A stretch of DNA of 64,000 nucleotides from Excoecaria cochinchinensis (GCA_947683425.1 CANTUQ010000077.1:1984001-2048000); one strand, 5' to 3'; numbered from the stretch's first letter, positions 35,152 through 45,000 are shown. Notes: generated by a model from the letters alone, not told the origin. A program made the numbers and translations.

Positions 35152-36010
35152 GAGTTCTATGGTTATTTAATTTTATCGATTACTAATATTAAGTTTATTT
35201 GTGTTTGTTGTCGGTGTCAAATACTTGTGTTCCCCTGTTTGAGCACCCGTGCGAATGAAGGAGGAGATCCAAAGAGTTGTTATTTTTCATTGTACTTGTT
35301 ATTTTTCCTTTGTCTGTTTTACTGAGTTATTTGGCATGTAATAATTAATCAAACCATTTATTTTAGGCACGCTTAATCAAAAATCACACAAAAATATTTC
35401 TACAAATAAAATTGGATTTTCTAATAAAATGGGACCAATGTCCTAGTTTTCATCCAAAATAAATTGTCACTTTAAAATGATTTTCTTTAATTGTGCATGA
35501 GAGGACCAACGTCCTCAACATTAATAAATACTCCGTTTTATGTATGATTTGTATTTTATTTACGATGGGGTTGTATTCCGCCCCTAGTTTTATTGTAATT
35601 TATTTTTATCTTTATTTTTATATTTATTTATCGTTCCATATGTGATTGATGTGCGCTTTAAATTCAATGCATTAATTGTGTGAGATGAAAAATGAAATTT
35701 TATAATTTAAAAACTCATTTATAATTAACCAAGGCACCAATAAGTGTGAAGTCCCGGACACCATCTCTGGTTTAGACCGATAAGAGGTTAAACTTTCCCA
35801 ATTTCTTGTAAATTGGGTGGCGACTCCAAAATACCTCAAAAGTGCCTAAAGGTGTTATGACGATGGATGGTCCTTTTCAATGTTCTATTGTAAAAGGAGG
35901 TGCCGAAAATATCTCATAACACCTAAAATCGGAAAAGACGCGAACCAATTCCTCGAATCCTAAAAGCGGATTCCCGGAAGAGGGCCTTGCTGGTTCCGGC
36001 GCGCGTCACA
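33797..36010 (+). repeat. 5' LTR of the Gag-only element
   Basis: 2214 bp, TGTAGACACC to GCGCGTCACA. TATAAAA at 34252-34258. A purine-rich then GC-rich transcribed block (34260-34905) ends in a donor-like GTGAG|GTAAAC (about 34895-34905). ATT/TTA microsatellites follow (34920-35160). Then come hairpins GGACCAATGTCC (about 35434), GAGGACCAACGTCCTC (about 35501) and GGGGTTGTATTCCGCCCC (about 35567), a CCCAATTT/AAATTGGG stem and a PBS-like TGGCGACTCC (35818-35827). Confidence 0.94.
34918..35160 (+). repeat. ATT/TTA microsatellite block in LTR
   Basis: Two long runs and several short runs of ATT triplets, right after the donor-like site. The matching block in the other LTR (42972-43215) has different run lengths, the main difference between the two LTRs. 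Confidence 0.95.
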
Positions 36011-36011
36011 G

Positions 36012-36030
36012 TGGCGACTCCACTGGGGAC
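36012..36030 (+). other. Primer binding site of the Gag-only element (tRNA-Arg)
   Basis: TGGCGACTCCACTGGGGAC agrees, apart from one or two bases, with the reverse complement of the 3' end of plant tRNA-Arg(ACG). tRNA-Arg priming is a mark of the Tat/Ogre lineage. Confidence 0.85.
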
Positions 36031-36976
36031 TGTTTGTGACTTTGCTCTGAAAATGTCTTGGTTAAAATGTATAATTGGGTTTTTAAAACTGAAATTTCAT
36101 CTCTCATCTAAATTGCATTGCATCCATGCTAGAGCCTTAGAATTATGCTAGTTTGGTCCCTCTATTAGCCCCGGTGCGTTCCTGAAGCACGACCTCATTT
36201 TCACTCAATTTGGGGGAAGTGTTAAGGATAATCACCAGCCCAAGCCTCGTGCCATCAAATGGTATATCAAATGGTGACCCGATCGGTCGTTATGCTCGTG
36301 ATGAGATAGACCCGTCGTGCAGGGATCATGCTTGGGTAGCCTTAAAGTAACATCACCCTGACCAAAGCTCATGTAATGGCAATAGATACTTCCCCTAGGT
36401 TACATGTACCATAATACAATGCTTGTTATGTGGGACCTTATATATCAAACCAATTCAAACATATTAATCGGCCACTCATCAAAGGCTTTCATGCCCCGAA
36501 GGGCTCATTTTAGTCTGTTTGAAAGGTCCAAATATATAATGGTCAAAATTCATGCGCATGTGCTTTAAATTAAGAGTGTTATGCTGCCGGTTTTTCACCG
36601 CGCACCATACGCGCCCATTGGGTTCCCCGTTGACCCATGAGCCAAGCCCACCTAGGAAGAGACTATTTGACCTCGTGTGCGGGAGTAATAAGGTTGGAAG
36701 GATCTACTTGCTTGCATGTGTTTGTCTATGTTGCATAACACACGACCATTCATTGTATACGTCATTCATGCATGTTTTTATGATAAATAAAAAAAAAATA
36801 AAAAATAAAAGATAAAAAAAATGCATTTCATTTTGTGTGTGTATATTCTTTTGTCTGCATATCATTTTATGTATATTCTTTTCATGAATCACATTATATC
36901 ACTGTAATTCGTTGATCTTTCACTCATCCAGGACCACCTGCATAACGCACGATCATGCATTATATATATATCATTC
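36031..36976 (+). other. Leader of the Gag-only element
   Basis: About 950 bp with no ORF of note. It aligns by eye with the TAT1 leader (31898-32422 plus 51944-52130), including TTGCATTGCATCCAT, CCGAAGGGC and GTTATGCTGCC, the last being the site where D entered TAT1. Just before the conserved Gag text stands TTTTTCAG|CC (about 36999-37008), a possible 3' splice site. Confidence 0.7.
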
Positions 36977-38560
36977 ATGCATCATTTTAATAATTTAAAT
37001 TTTTCAGCCATCATAGATTCATCTAAGTGGATTAGAGGTCTTGACGGTCGGCTAGTGAGTACGGACTCGCCCTTTGGATCGCTAGAATTAGTGCTTAATT
37101 GGGATTCTGAGTCACTCTCAACAACAAGTGAATCATCCTCCATGGCAGATGAGACTGGAACTTTGACCACTCAAGACCTTGCTAAGAGGTTAGAAGACTT
37201 TGAGCGAAGAATGTTAGAAATGATGGGAGCTATGGCCGAAAGAATTGCTCACCCTCCTGTTCCACAAGCACCTATTGCTCCACAGCCGCCTGTTGCTCTA
37301 CAAGCGCCGGTGGTCCCTCCTCGGGAGCAAGCCGAACCACCTGCTGGTGGAGAGGCTCCTCTCATTGGAGTTGCTGCCCATCAACCTGCCAACGAGCACA
37401 GAGCTGCCGCACCCATCGAGCCAAGAGGGGAAAGGATCCCCAATCCTAATGATGACTTTGTGATAAAGGAGGAAGATGAAGAGCTAATGGTCCAACAAGC
37501 CATGAGGGGGAGAGCACCCAGGTTAGAGGATGAGACTCTGAGGGGGATGAGACAGCAGATTGAAGCTATCACTCGCATGTTATCAGCTGGAAAAGGGATC
37601 AACCCTGAGGACAGAGATCTAGGGGATGAAGAGCTGCTACCCCAAAGGTTCAAGATGCCTGAGCTGCCGAAATTCGATGGTACTTCTGACTCATCTGCAC
37701 ACATCAAGCAGTATACCCTGGTAATGAAAGGCACCGGGTTGAGTAAAAAGCAAAAGGTGGAATATTTTTGCCTTAGTCTGGTAGGTCCGGCAGTAGACTG
37801 GTACCACGGGCTGGATAGGATATCCAAAGAGGACTGGGACCTTCTGACTGATGAATTCATGAAGCAATATGACTGCAGCACTAAGATGGAGGTCACCCTA
37901 AAGGACCTTGAGCTTTTACAACAGAGGAGTGATGAGTCATTTCACGAATACCTCACTAGATGGAGGAACAGGGTCATGGAGATGAAGCGAAAGCCTGACA
38001 CTGCCGATCAAATTAGACTGTTCATCAGGAACTCCTGTCCCTACTTGAGAGACTTGCTCAGCTTCAAAGGCCTTAGGGATTGGGAGTCACTTAAGGACAT
38101 TGCTGTAGAAGCCGAGGCAGCCTACCTGGCAAAGAAGGCAAGCCAAAATAACTTTGTTGGGAGGAACTTTGGGAACCAGTCAGGCTACAAGTCAGGAGGG
38201 GCTGGAAGTAGTAATGGCAAAAATGCTAAGACAGCCGAGGTCTCAGCCACCGGAGTGGGGCAAGGTCAGAGGCACTACTCCGATTTAGGCCGCTCTTTGT
38301 CATGGGTATTGGAGAGATTGATGAAGTTGGGCAAGCTACAGCCACTAGCACCCAGACCAGCCATGAATCAAGGACAGCCAGGGCATAGAGATGATCAGTA
38401 CTGCGCCTACCATCAACACACTGGGCACTCGACTGATTACTGCCGAACTTTGAGGAATAAGATCCAAGATCTTATTGATACTAAACAGATCTCGGACCCT
38501 GAGAAGAGCGAGAAGAAGGACAAGCCAGCCTACAATGCAGTCCCTCCACCAAGTATGTGA
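36977..38560 (+). CDS. gag: Gag of a Tat/Ogre-like element, intact
   Basis: 527 codons from the first ATG. Met56 (37142) starts MADETG and aligns with MANLPK of TAT1, so it may be the true start, but the upstream text (AIIDSSKWIRG, DSESLS) is also conserved in TAT1 and may be coding or spliced. A heptad-like segment (68-90) and a Pro-rich stretch (92-125) precede the retrotransposon-gag domain (about 224-390: RFKMPELPKFDGTSD, YFCLSLVGPAVDWY, FHEYLTRWRNR). A knuckle of the form CX2HX4HX4C (476-489, CAYHQHTGHSTDYC) follows, as in Tat-lineage Gag proteins. Gag would form the particle and bind the RNA; reverse transcriptase and integrase must come from a relative. The frame stops at TGA with no pol behind it. 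The reading frame is undamaged. Confidence 0.9.
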   Translation: MHHFNNLNFSAIIDSSKWIRGLDGRLVSTDSPFGSLELVLNWDSESLSTTSESSSMADETGTLTTQDLAKRLEDFERRMLEMMGAMAERIAHPPVPQAPIAPQPPVALQAPVVPPREQAEPPAGGEAPLIGVAAHQPANEHRAAAPIEPRGERIPNPNDDFVIKEEDEELMVQQAMRGRAPRLEDETLRGMRQQIEAITRMLSAGKGINPEDRDLGDEELLPQRFKMPELPKFDGTSDSSAHIKQYTLVMKGTGLSKKQKVEYFCLSLVGPAVDWYHGLDRISKEDWDLLTDEFMKQYDCSTKMEVTLKDLELLQQRSDESFHEYLTRWRNRVMEMKRKPDTADQIRLFIRNSCPYLRDLLSFKGLRDWESLKDIAVEAEAAYLAKKASQNNFVGRNFGNQSGYKSGGAGSSNGKNAKTAEVSATGVGQGQRHYSDLGRSLSWVLERLMKLGKLQPLAPRPAMNQGQPGHRDDQYCAYHQHTGHSTDYCRTLRNKIQDLIDTKQISDPEKSEKKDKPAYNAVPPPSM

Positions 38561-40685
38561 TCGGATCCGGTCCACTAGAATGGCATATCTTGCAGGAGCT
38601 ACGTGGATATGAATAAGTCGCTGACACTTGTCGGGAGAATGGGGAAGAAGATTATGTTTTTTTAAATGCCTTATTTCTTTTCATTTCAAGAACTACTCAT
38701 GACAATTTGGTTATTGTAATAAATTGAACAATTTCTGCTTATTTGTATGATATTTCTATGATTTCATTCCTTATGATCACGATGCATCCATTCATTTTGA
38801 CATTAACCCAATTAATACGACTCCATCTGGTCTCGGAACTTTGGGGAATCCAAACAAAATCTTGATAGCATCTGATATAACTCTTGAGGAGAGGGTAATT
38901 TTTGAGAGAGATAAAAAAAAAATTTGAAAGAGCCTTTGCTTGGACATGCAATGACGTGCTGATAATTGACAAGGACATTATTGGATCAACGCTGCTTCAA
39001 TATATCGATGTGATGACAAGAGAAGTTTCAAAGTCCATTCCTTTTCCCCCTTAACATTCAAGGTGCATATAGTGCAGCAGAGCAAATCAAGCTCCAAGTG
39101 CTACATCGGGAACTAGACGAATGAAACCCTGAACCTTTCACAAGAAATGTAACCAAGCCTTAAAATCCCTTTCACCCCAACCATTTGAGATGCGACCTCA
39201 TAACCAATCAAGACCAACCTCTAATCATATGAGGCCAAAAACACCCATGTAACCGAACTCAGGAGGACAGTTCATTACCTCACAAAAAAAAAAAAAAAGC
39301 AAAGAACAAAACAAAAAAAAGAGAGGAAGAACTATAGTCCTGTCCTAAACCATAGTTTTATCCTACAACTCCATCCCAGCCATCAACGGTTACCTCAGGA
39401 ATTAAAAACCAACAAATGGAAGATGTAGATTGAAGCAAAGAAACTCAATATCTCAGCCAGTCTGCACAAGGCCTAAGAACGAAACTTTGATTCTAAAAGA
39501 ACCATCGCCAGAATGAGCAGCCTCCCCGGCTAACGAAGATGAAAGCAAATTCAATCTACACCGACGAACTGAAGGAGGGTCCATGGCAAAGGCTAAATAA
39601 AGAATAAAAAAAAAAAAAAAAAAAAGAGAGAAAATATTCGATCAAGAAAACCCGCGAGGGCTGATGGATAACAAGAGTTTGATGCTCTCAAGATCTATCC
39701 CGAGATTAGATGGTGTCTCATATTTTTTCGAGTTAATGCCAAATGGTGATCATGTGTTATGAAATCAGATTGAAATATATGCATTTATGCAAAGATGTAT
39801 TGGCATAACCAGGGCAGTTCATCTTGCACACTCAAAGTTGTCTGAGTCTGATATAAAACCAGCACATTATTATCATCTACCCTCTACCATTCTCGCTACT
39901 CAGGCACTTCAGCCAACTCATCTTGCTACCTGCTGTGAAGCCAATCCTACAGCACCTTCTCGATAAAGAACCAAGCTCATACAACCAATATTTGAGACAT
40001 AAGCACATGCCAATCATATCCGAAAGACCTTTCGCAACGACTCCAACTTCTCTCGCAAAAAAAAAAAAAAATAAAAATAAAAAAAAAATAAAAGAGGCCG
40101 TTAGAGATGAAAACCGTGACTGGCGCTCTAAGCAAAAGTTAGGCCAAAGGGCAGGGTGAAAACCTGGCAACAGGCAGTCTGCCCTACAAAAAATAAAACA
40201 AATAAAAGCCGCTGGATTGGGTTGGGTCCATTCCAGGCAAAAAATAAGGCACAGGGTTATGTGAAAATCCGACAAGGACGCATCTCCCGCTTAGAAAAGC
40301 TAGTGTGAAAATCCACGAGGGACGCACTATCTTCAAAGAGGGCTACAGGTATCAGAAGAGAACCTCATAATCCCCAAAAGTATGAAATTCAAAAGCAATT
40401 CCAGAGGGCGTCGATCCTACCGAAGACTACGGCCAAACCGGCCGTCATCTCCAAATCCACATAGATGAATTCTCATCCCGCATTCTTGCATACATATGCA
40501 TCTCACGTGCATGCTCACCACTTTTTCTTGCATATTTTGTTTTCTAAGTCTTGCAGAAAGAAAGAATCAAATGCCAACACCAGCGAAGGGGCAAGTGACA
40601 ACATCAGCACAAATATCAATCCAAACAAACCACCAAAACAACATCAATCCAGACATCAGTTCAATAATCAATCCAAGCATTAATC
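38561..40685 (+). other. Non-coding interior after gag
   Basis: About 2.1 kb without a readable protein on either strand. It has A-rich runs (about 39280-39300, 39606-39626, 40058-40092) and scattered phrases such as AAAATCCGACAAGGACGC / AAAATCCACGAGGGACGC (about 40262 and 40308). Pol genes expected here in an autonomous Tat element are absent. Confidence 0.7.
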
Positions 40686-41485
40686 AAAGCCCTCTCAAGA
40701 GGCAAATCTCTAAATCCTCTTAAGAGGCAATTCTCAAGTCCTCTGAAGAGGCAATTCACCAACCATCCCAAGACCTCTCAGGGGGCAACCAACCAAAGAC
40801 TTCTCAGGGAGCATTAACCAAAGACTTCTCAGGGAGCATCAGCCAAAGACCTCTCAGGGGGCAATCAACCAAAGACCTCTCAGGGGGCAATCAACCAAAG
40901 ACCTCTCAGGGGGCAATCAGCCAAAGACCTCTCAGGGGGCAATCAACCAAAGACCTCTCAGGGGGCAATCAACCAAAGACCTCTCAGGGGGCAATCAGCC
41001 AAAGACCTCTCAGGGGGTAATCAACCAAAGACTTCTCAGGGAGCAGCAGCCAAAGACCTCTCAGGGGGCAATCAACCAAAGACTTCTCAGGGAGCAGCAG
41101 CCAAAGACCTCTCAGGGGGCAATCAGCCAAAGACCTCTCAGGGGGCAATCAGCCAAAGACCTCTCAGGGGGCAATCAACCAAAGACTTCTCAGGGAGCAG
41201 CAGCCAAAGACCTCTCAGGGGACAATCAGCCAAAGACCTCTCAGGGGGCAATCAGCCAAAGACTTCTCAGGGGGCAATCAACCAAAGACTTCTCAGGGAG
41301 CATTAACCAAAGACTTCTCAGGGAGCAATCAGCCAAAGACCTCTCAGGGGGCAATCAACCAAAGACTTCTCAGGGAGCATAAACCAAAGATTTCTCAGTG
41401 AGCATTAACCAAAGGCTTCTCAGGGAGCATCAACCAAAGACCTCTCAGGGGGCAATTAACCCAAGACCTCTCAGGGGGCAATTAG
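40686..41485 (+). repeat. 25-26-bp tandem array before the 3' LTR
   Basis: Nearly thirty units of CCAAAGACCTCTCAGGGGGC plus AATCAA, AATCAG, ATTAA or AGCAG. Two unit types alternate irregularly: CCTCTCAGGGGGC (26 bp) and CTTCTCAGGGAGC (25 bp). The first copies (40686-40770) are looser, built on CCTCTNAAGAGGCAA. In the core of each unit CCTCTCAGGGGG is weakly self-complementary. Confidence 0.95.
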
Positions 41486-41494
41486 ATCTCCAAA

Positions 41495-41735
41495 CGAATA
41501 CAAGGCTAGACACCGCACAGGTTAGATGCCGACACGGCTGGAGCTAGACACCGCACAGGTTAGATGCTTCAACGAATACAAGGCTAGACACCGCACAGGT
41601 TAGATGCCAACACGGCTGGAGCTAGACACCGCACAGGTTAGATGCTTCAACGAATACTAAGGCTAGACACCGCACAGGTTAGATGCCGATACAACCAAGG
41701 CTAGACACTGCACAGGTTAAATGCCTTCAGAACGT
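41495..41735 (+). repeat. 38-39-bp tandem array with alternating units
   Basis: Six copies of GCTAGACACCGCACAGGTTA plus GATGC, whose tails alternate between CGACACGGCTGGA and TTCAACGAATACAAG, giving a higher-order unit of about 78 bp. The last copy is diverged. It lies directly before the PPT. Confidence 0.93.
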
Positions 41736-41843
41736 CACCTCCTCAGGTATGCATCTCTGTAACTCCTTTTTTTTCCTTCTCTGAGTTTTGGCCTGTCTTA
41801 TCTAAATTTTGGCTCACCTAGGTGTCTAGGCACTAGCTTCTCC

Positions 41844-41858
41844 AAAATTTGGGGCAAC
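41844..41858 (+). other. Polypurine tract region of the Gag-only element
   Basis: AAATTTGGGGCAAC immediately precedes the 3' LTR start TGTAGACACC. Weakly purine-rich, but placed exactly where the plus-strand primer should be. Confidence 0.7.
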
Positions 41859-42970
41859 TGTAGACACCGGGTCCCGAACCCCGGCATAAAATGAAAATGG
41901 TGATTTTTGATCCTTGATTATTCCCTCCGAAAAAATAAAAAAAAATATATAAATAAAAAATAAAATAAAAAATAAAAAAATATAAATATAAATATGTGTG
42001 TGTGAAATTAGGTAATTAATTAGTTGATGTTGTTAGTTAATTAAGTGGTTAATATTATCGTGTTAATTAAAATGCATGTAAAATTAAAGTTAAAGTGTGT
42101 AATTAATTAGATAAAATAAATATATGTATGATAATTTAAATGGATTAATTAGTGTAATGTTTAATTAATAGAGAGTTTAATTAATATGTATGTTTAATTA
42201 ATTAATGTGTGCGTTAATTTGAGTTAAGTGAGATTAATTAATAAAATGAGGGAAATAATTGAGTGGAGGAAATGACTATTATAACCCTTAACCCTAATTT
42301 GAGGGTATAAAAAGAACAAGATAAGCAAAAAATAGGGGGGCTCTCTCATTCGGCTGGAACGAAAAAAAAAAAGAAATGAAAATAGAAAGAGACGGAGAGC
42401 AAGAGGAGCCGACCATGAAAAGAAAAAATAGCAAAAATTAAACACAGAGGGAGTAGGAAAATAGAGAGCAAGAGAGATACAGAGCAAGAAGAAACAAAAC
42501 AAAAGAAACCAAAGGAAAAAGAAAAGGAAAACAAGAGTGAAAGAGTGAGTAAGGTAAAAGAAGAAATAAGAAATAAAAGGGAAATAGGAAAGAAGAAGAG
42601 AGACCCAGCCAAACCAAACGCAGAGCACAGACCAACGCCGGAGAGAAGAAGGAAAAGAAAAAAGGGGGAGGAGGAGGCGTTGCCTTCGCCGGCCAACCGC
42701 CGCCGCCTACGGCGCCACGCGCCCCACCATCGGAATCGCCACCGCCGGACGAAGCTCCAGGTGTCCACCGATCCTCCGTCGGTGGCCGGCATCCGGCGCG
42801 TGAGGGAGAAGAACCCGCGACCTTTGGAGGCGATTTCCGGCGAGACAACAGCTCCGTTAGGCGCGTGGACACCGCCGCTGAGACACTGTGACGACGATCT
42901 ACACTCCGGTGGTGGAGGTGACGGCCACCCTCGCTCCGGCGACCCTCCGGTGAGGTAAACTCCACTTTCC

Positions 42971-43029
<59 letters not shown>

Positions 43030-43131
43030 TTAATTTCTGTTTATTAATATTAATATTATTATTTTTATTTATTATTCTGTTTTAATATTATTTTATTATT
43101 TATTATTGTTATTTTTATATTTATTTATTAA

Positions 43132-43168
<37 letters not shown>

Positions 43169-43177
43169 TAATTTCTG

Positions 43178-43212
<35 letters not shown>

Positions 43213-44071
43213 GAGTTCTATGGTTATTTAATTTTATCGATTACTAATATTAAGTTTATTTGTGTTTGTTGTCGGTGTCAAATACTTGTGTTCCCCTGTT
43301 TGAGCACCCGTGCGAATGAAGGAGGAGATCCAAAGAGTTGTTATTTTTCATTGTACTTGTTATTTTTCCTTTGTCTGTTTTACTGAGTTATTTGGCATGT
43401 AATAATTAATCAAACCATTTATTTTAGGCACGCTTAATCAAAAATCACACAAAAATATTTCTACAAATAAAATTGGATTTTCTAATAAAATGGGACCAAT
43501 GTCCTAGTTTTCATCCAAAATAAATTGTCACTTTAAAATGATTTTCTTTAATTGTGCATGAGAGGACCAACGTCCTCAACATTAATAAATACTCCGTTTT
43601 ATGTATGATTTGTATTTTATTTACGATGGGGTTGTATTCCGCCCCTAGTTTTATTGTAATTTATTTTTATCTTTATTTTTATATTTATTTATCGTTCCAT
43701 ATGTGATTGATGTGCGCTTTAAATTCAATGCATTAATTGTGTGAGATGAAAAATGAAATTTTATAATTTAAAAACTCATTTATAATTAACCAAGGCACCA
43801 ATAAGTGTGAAGTCCCGGACACCATCTCTGGTTTAGACCGATAAGAGGTTAAACTTTCCCAATTTCTTGTAAATTGGGTGGCGACTCCAAAATACCTCAA
43901 AAGTGCCTAAAGGTGTTATGACGATGGATGGTCCTTTTCAATGTTCTATTGTAAAAGGAGGTGCCGAAAATATCTCATAACACCTAAAATCGGAAAAGAC
44001 GCGAACCAATTCCTCGAATCCTAAAAGCGGATTCCCGGAAGAGGGCCTTGCTGGTTCCGGCGCGCGTCACA
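41859..44071 (+). repeat. 3' LTR of the Gag-only element
   Basis: 2213 bp, near-identical to 33797-36010. Visible differences: A-run and ATT-run lengths and a few substitutions (for example GTGTGTG against GTGCGTT near 42208). TATAAAA is at 42306-42312 and the PBS-like TGGCGACTCC at 43879-43888. GGATG, the TSD, follows at 44072-44076. Confidence 0.94.
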
Positions 44072-44076
44072 GGATG

Positions 44077-44995
44077 TAAATAATTTTGTGTTTAAACTAT
44101 TATGTACTCCTATGGGTGTCTTATATGAAATATATGATGCATAGCCTGCAAGAGTCAAGTTAGTGGATAATTAGGCATGCCTAAAGAGTTCTGTTAGCTG
44201 CAGCCACAATGTGTTCTGGACCCTGACTAGGTCCCTGTTTGGGTCCTCGGGATCCTTAATGTGTTTGGATCTTGTCTAAGATCCTCAATGTGAAAATGTT
44301 TTTGGATGAGAAAACTAAAAAAAATTGCTTTCGACCGTACCCATGGGTACTAATGTGTTCACTTGCTGTCCGCTACTATGAATTTGCAGGCGTATTGGTG
44401 ACTTTAATGTGAATGTGTCATTGTTCAATTAATGAATATATGTTATGGAACTTTAGTGAATGAAGTGCGTAATATTTAATTATTATACTTTTATGGAATG
44501 TTGGTATGCTTGTGACATATGCATGTGATTTGCCTTAACGACCATTATGAATGGTCGTTCATCTTTTGTTTCCCCACTAAGCGTTATCGCTTAGCACGAG
44601 TGTTCTATCCGTGCAGGTGTGGAAGCTGTAGAGTTTTGGGAGGTCAGCTGCTATCTAGGCCAACACAGTAGGAGGGGTTTTTGAAGAGATTCATATTTTG
44701 TATTTTGTAACTTTTTGTATAATCTTGTTTTCCCCTTTTTGCAAAGTTGTATTAACAGAAGTTTGTACTCCTTTTGTATACATCATTTGTAATGAATATT
44801 CAGTTATATTTTATGAATGAGACTTCTATTGGCAGTTTGAGCTCTGTTCTTTTAGTTGTTAATGTTTTAAATAATTCTATTTAGTTTGATATTTGTATGC
44901 ATGTTTGTGGCTCGTTTAGGTGACACCCTTATCTATGCGAGGTCTCATGCTCTCATGTGGGGGAGCTCCCTTACGTATAGGCAAGGGGTGTTACA
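44077..44995 (+). repeat. 5' LTR of element D, second part
   Basis: Contains TTAGGCATGCCTAA and CTGCAG (44170-44205), GTACCCATGGGTAC (44337-44350), a ten-pair stem AACGACCATT/AATGGTCGTT with loop ATG (44537-44559), CTAAGCG/CGCTTAG (about 44577-44594), acceptor-like CCGTGCAG|GT (AG 44615-44616), AGGCCAACACAG, and the end GGGGTGTTACA. Confidence 0.93.
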
Positions 44996-45000
44996 ATTTT

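Larger units (their letters stand above)
33797..44071 (+). mobile_element. Gag-only Tat/Ogre-like element (TR-GAG type), young
   Basis: Two near-identical LTRs (33797-36010 and 41859-44071), exact TSD GGATG (33792-33796 and 44072-44076), tRNA-Arg PBS (36012-36030), one intact Gag ORF (36977-38560), 3.3 kb of non-coding sequence with two tandem arrays, and a PPT at about 41844-41858. There is no protease, RT, RNase H or integrase. This is the layout known as TR-GAG, a non-autonomous class that keeps only gag. The LTRs differ mainly in microsatellite and homopolymer lengths, so the insertion is recent. Confidence 0.95.

Noticed and set aside
38561..40685. Search for protease or RT remnants after the Gag of the young element
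   Set aside because: No active-site motif (D-S/T-G, YxDD or FxDD) or integrase finger could be read on either strand.
40686..41485. CRISPR-like look of regular 25-26-bp repeats
   Set aside because: There are no unique spacers; units are directly adjacent tandem copies, inside a plant retrotransposon.
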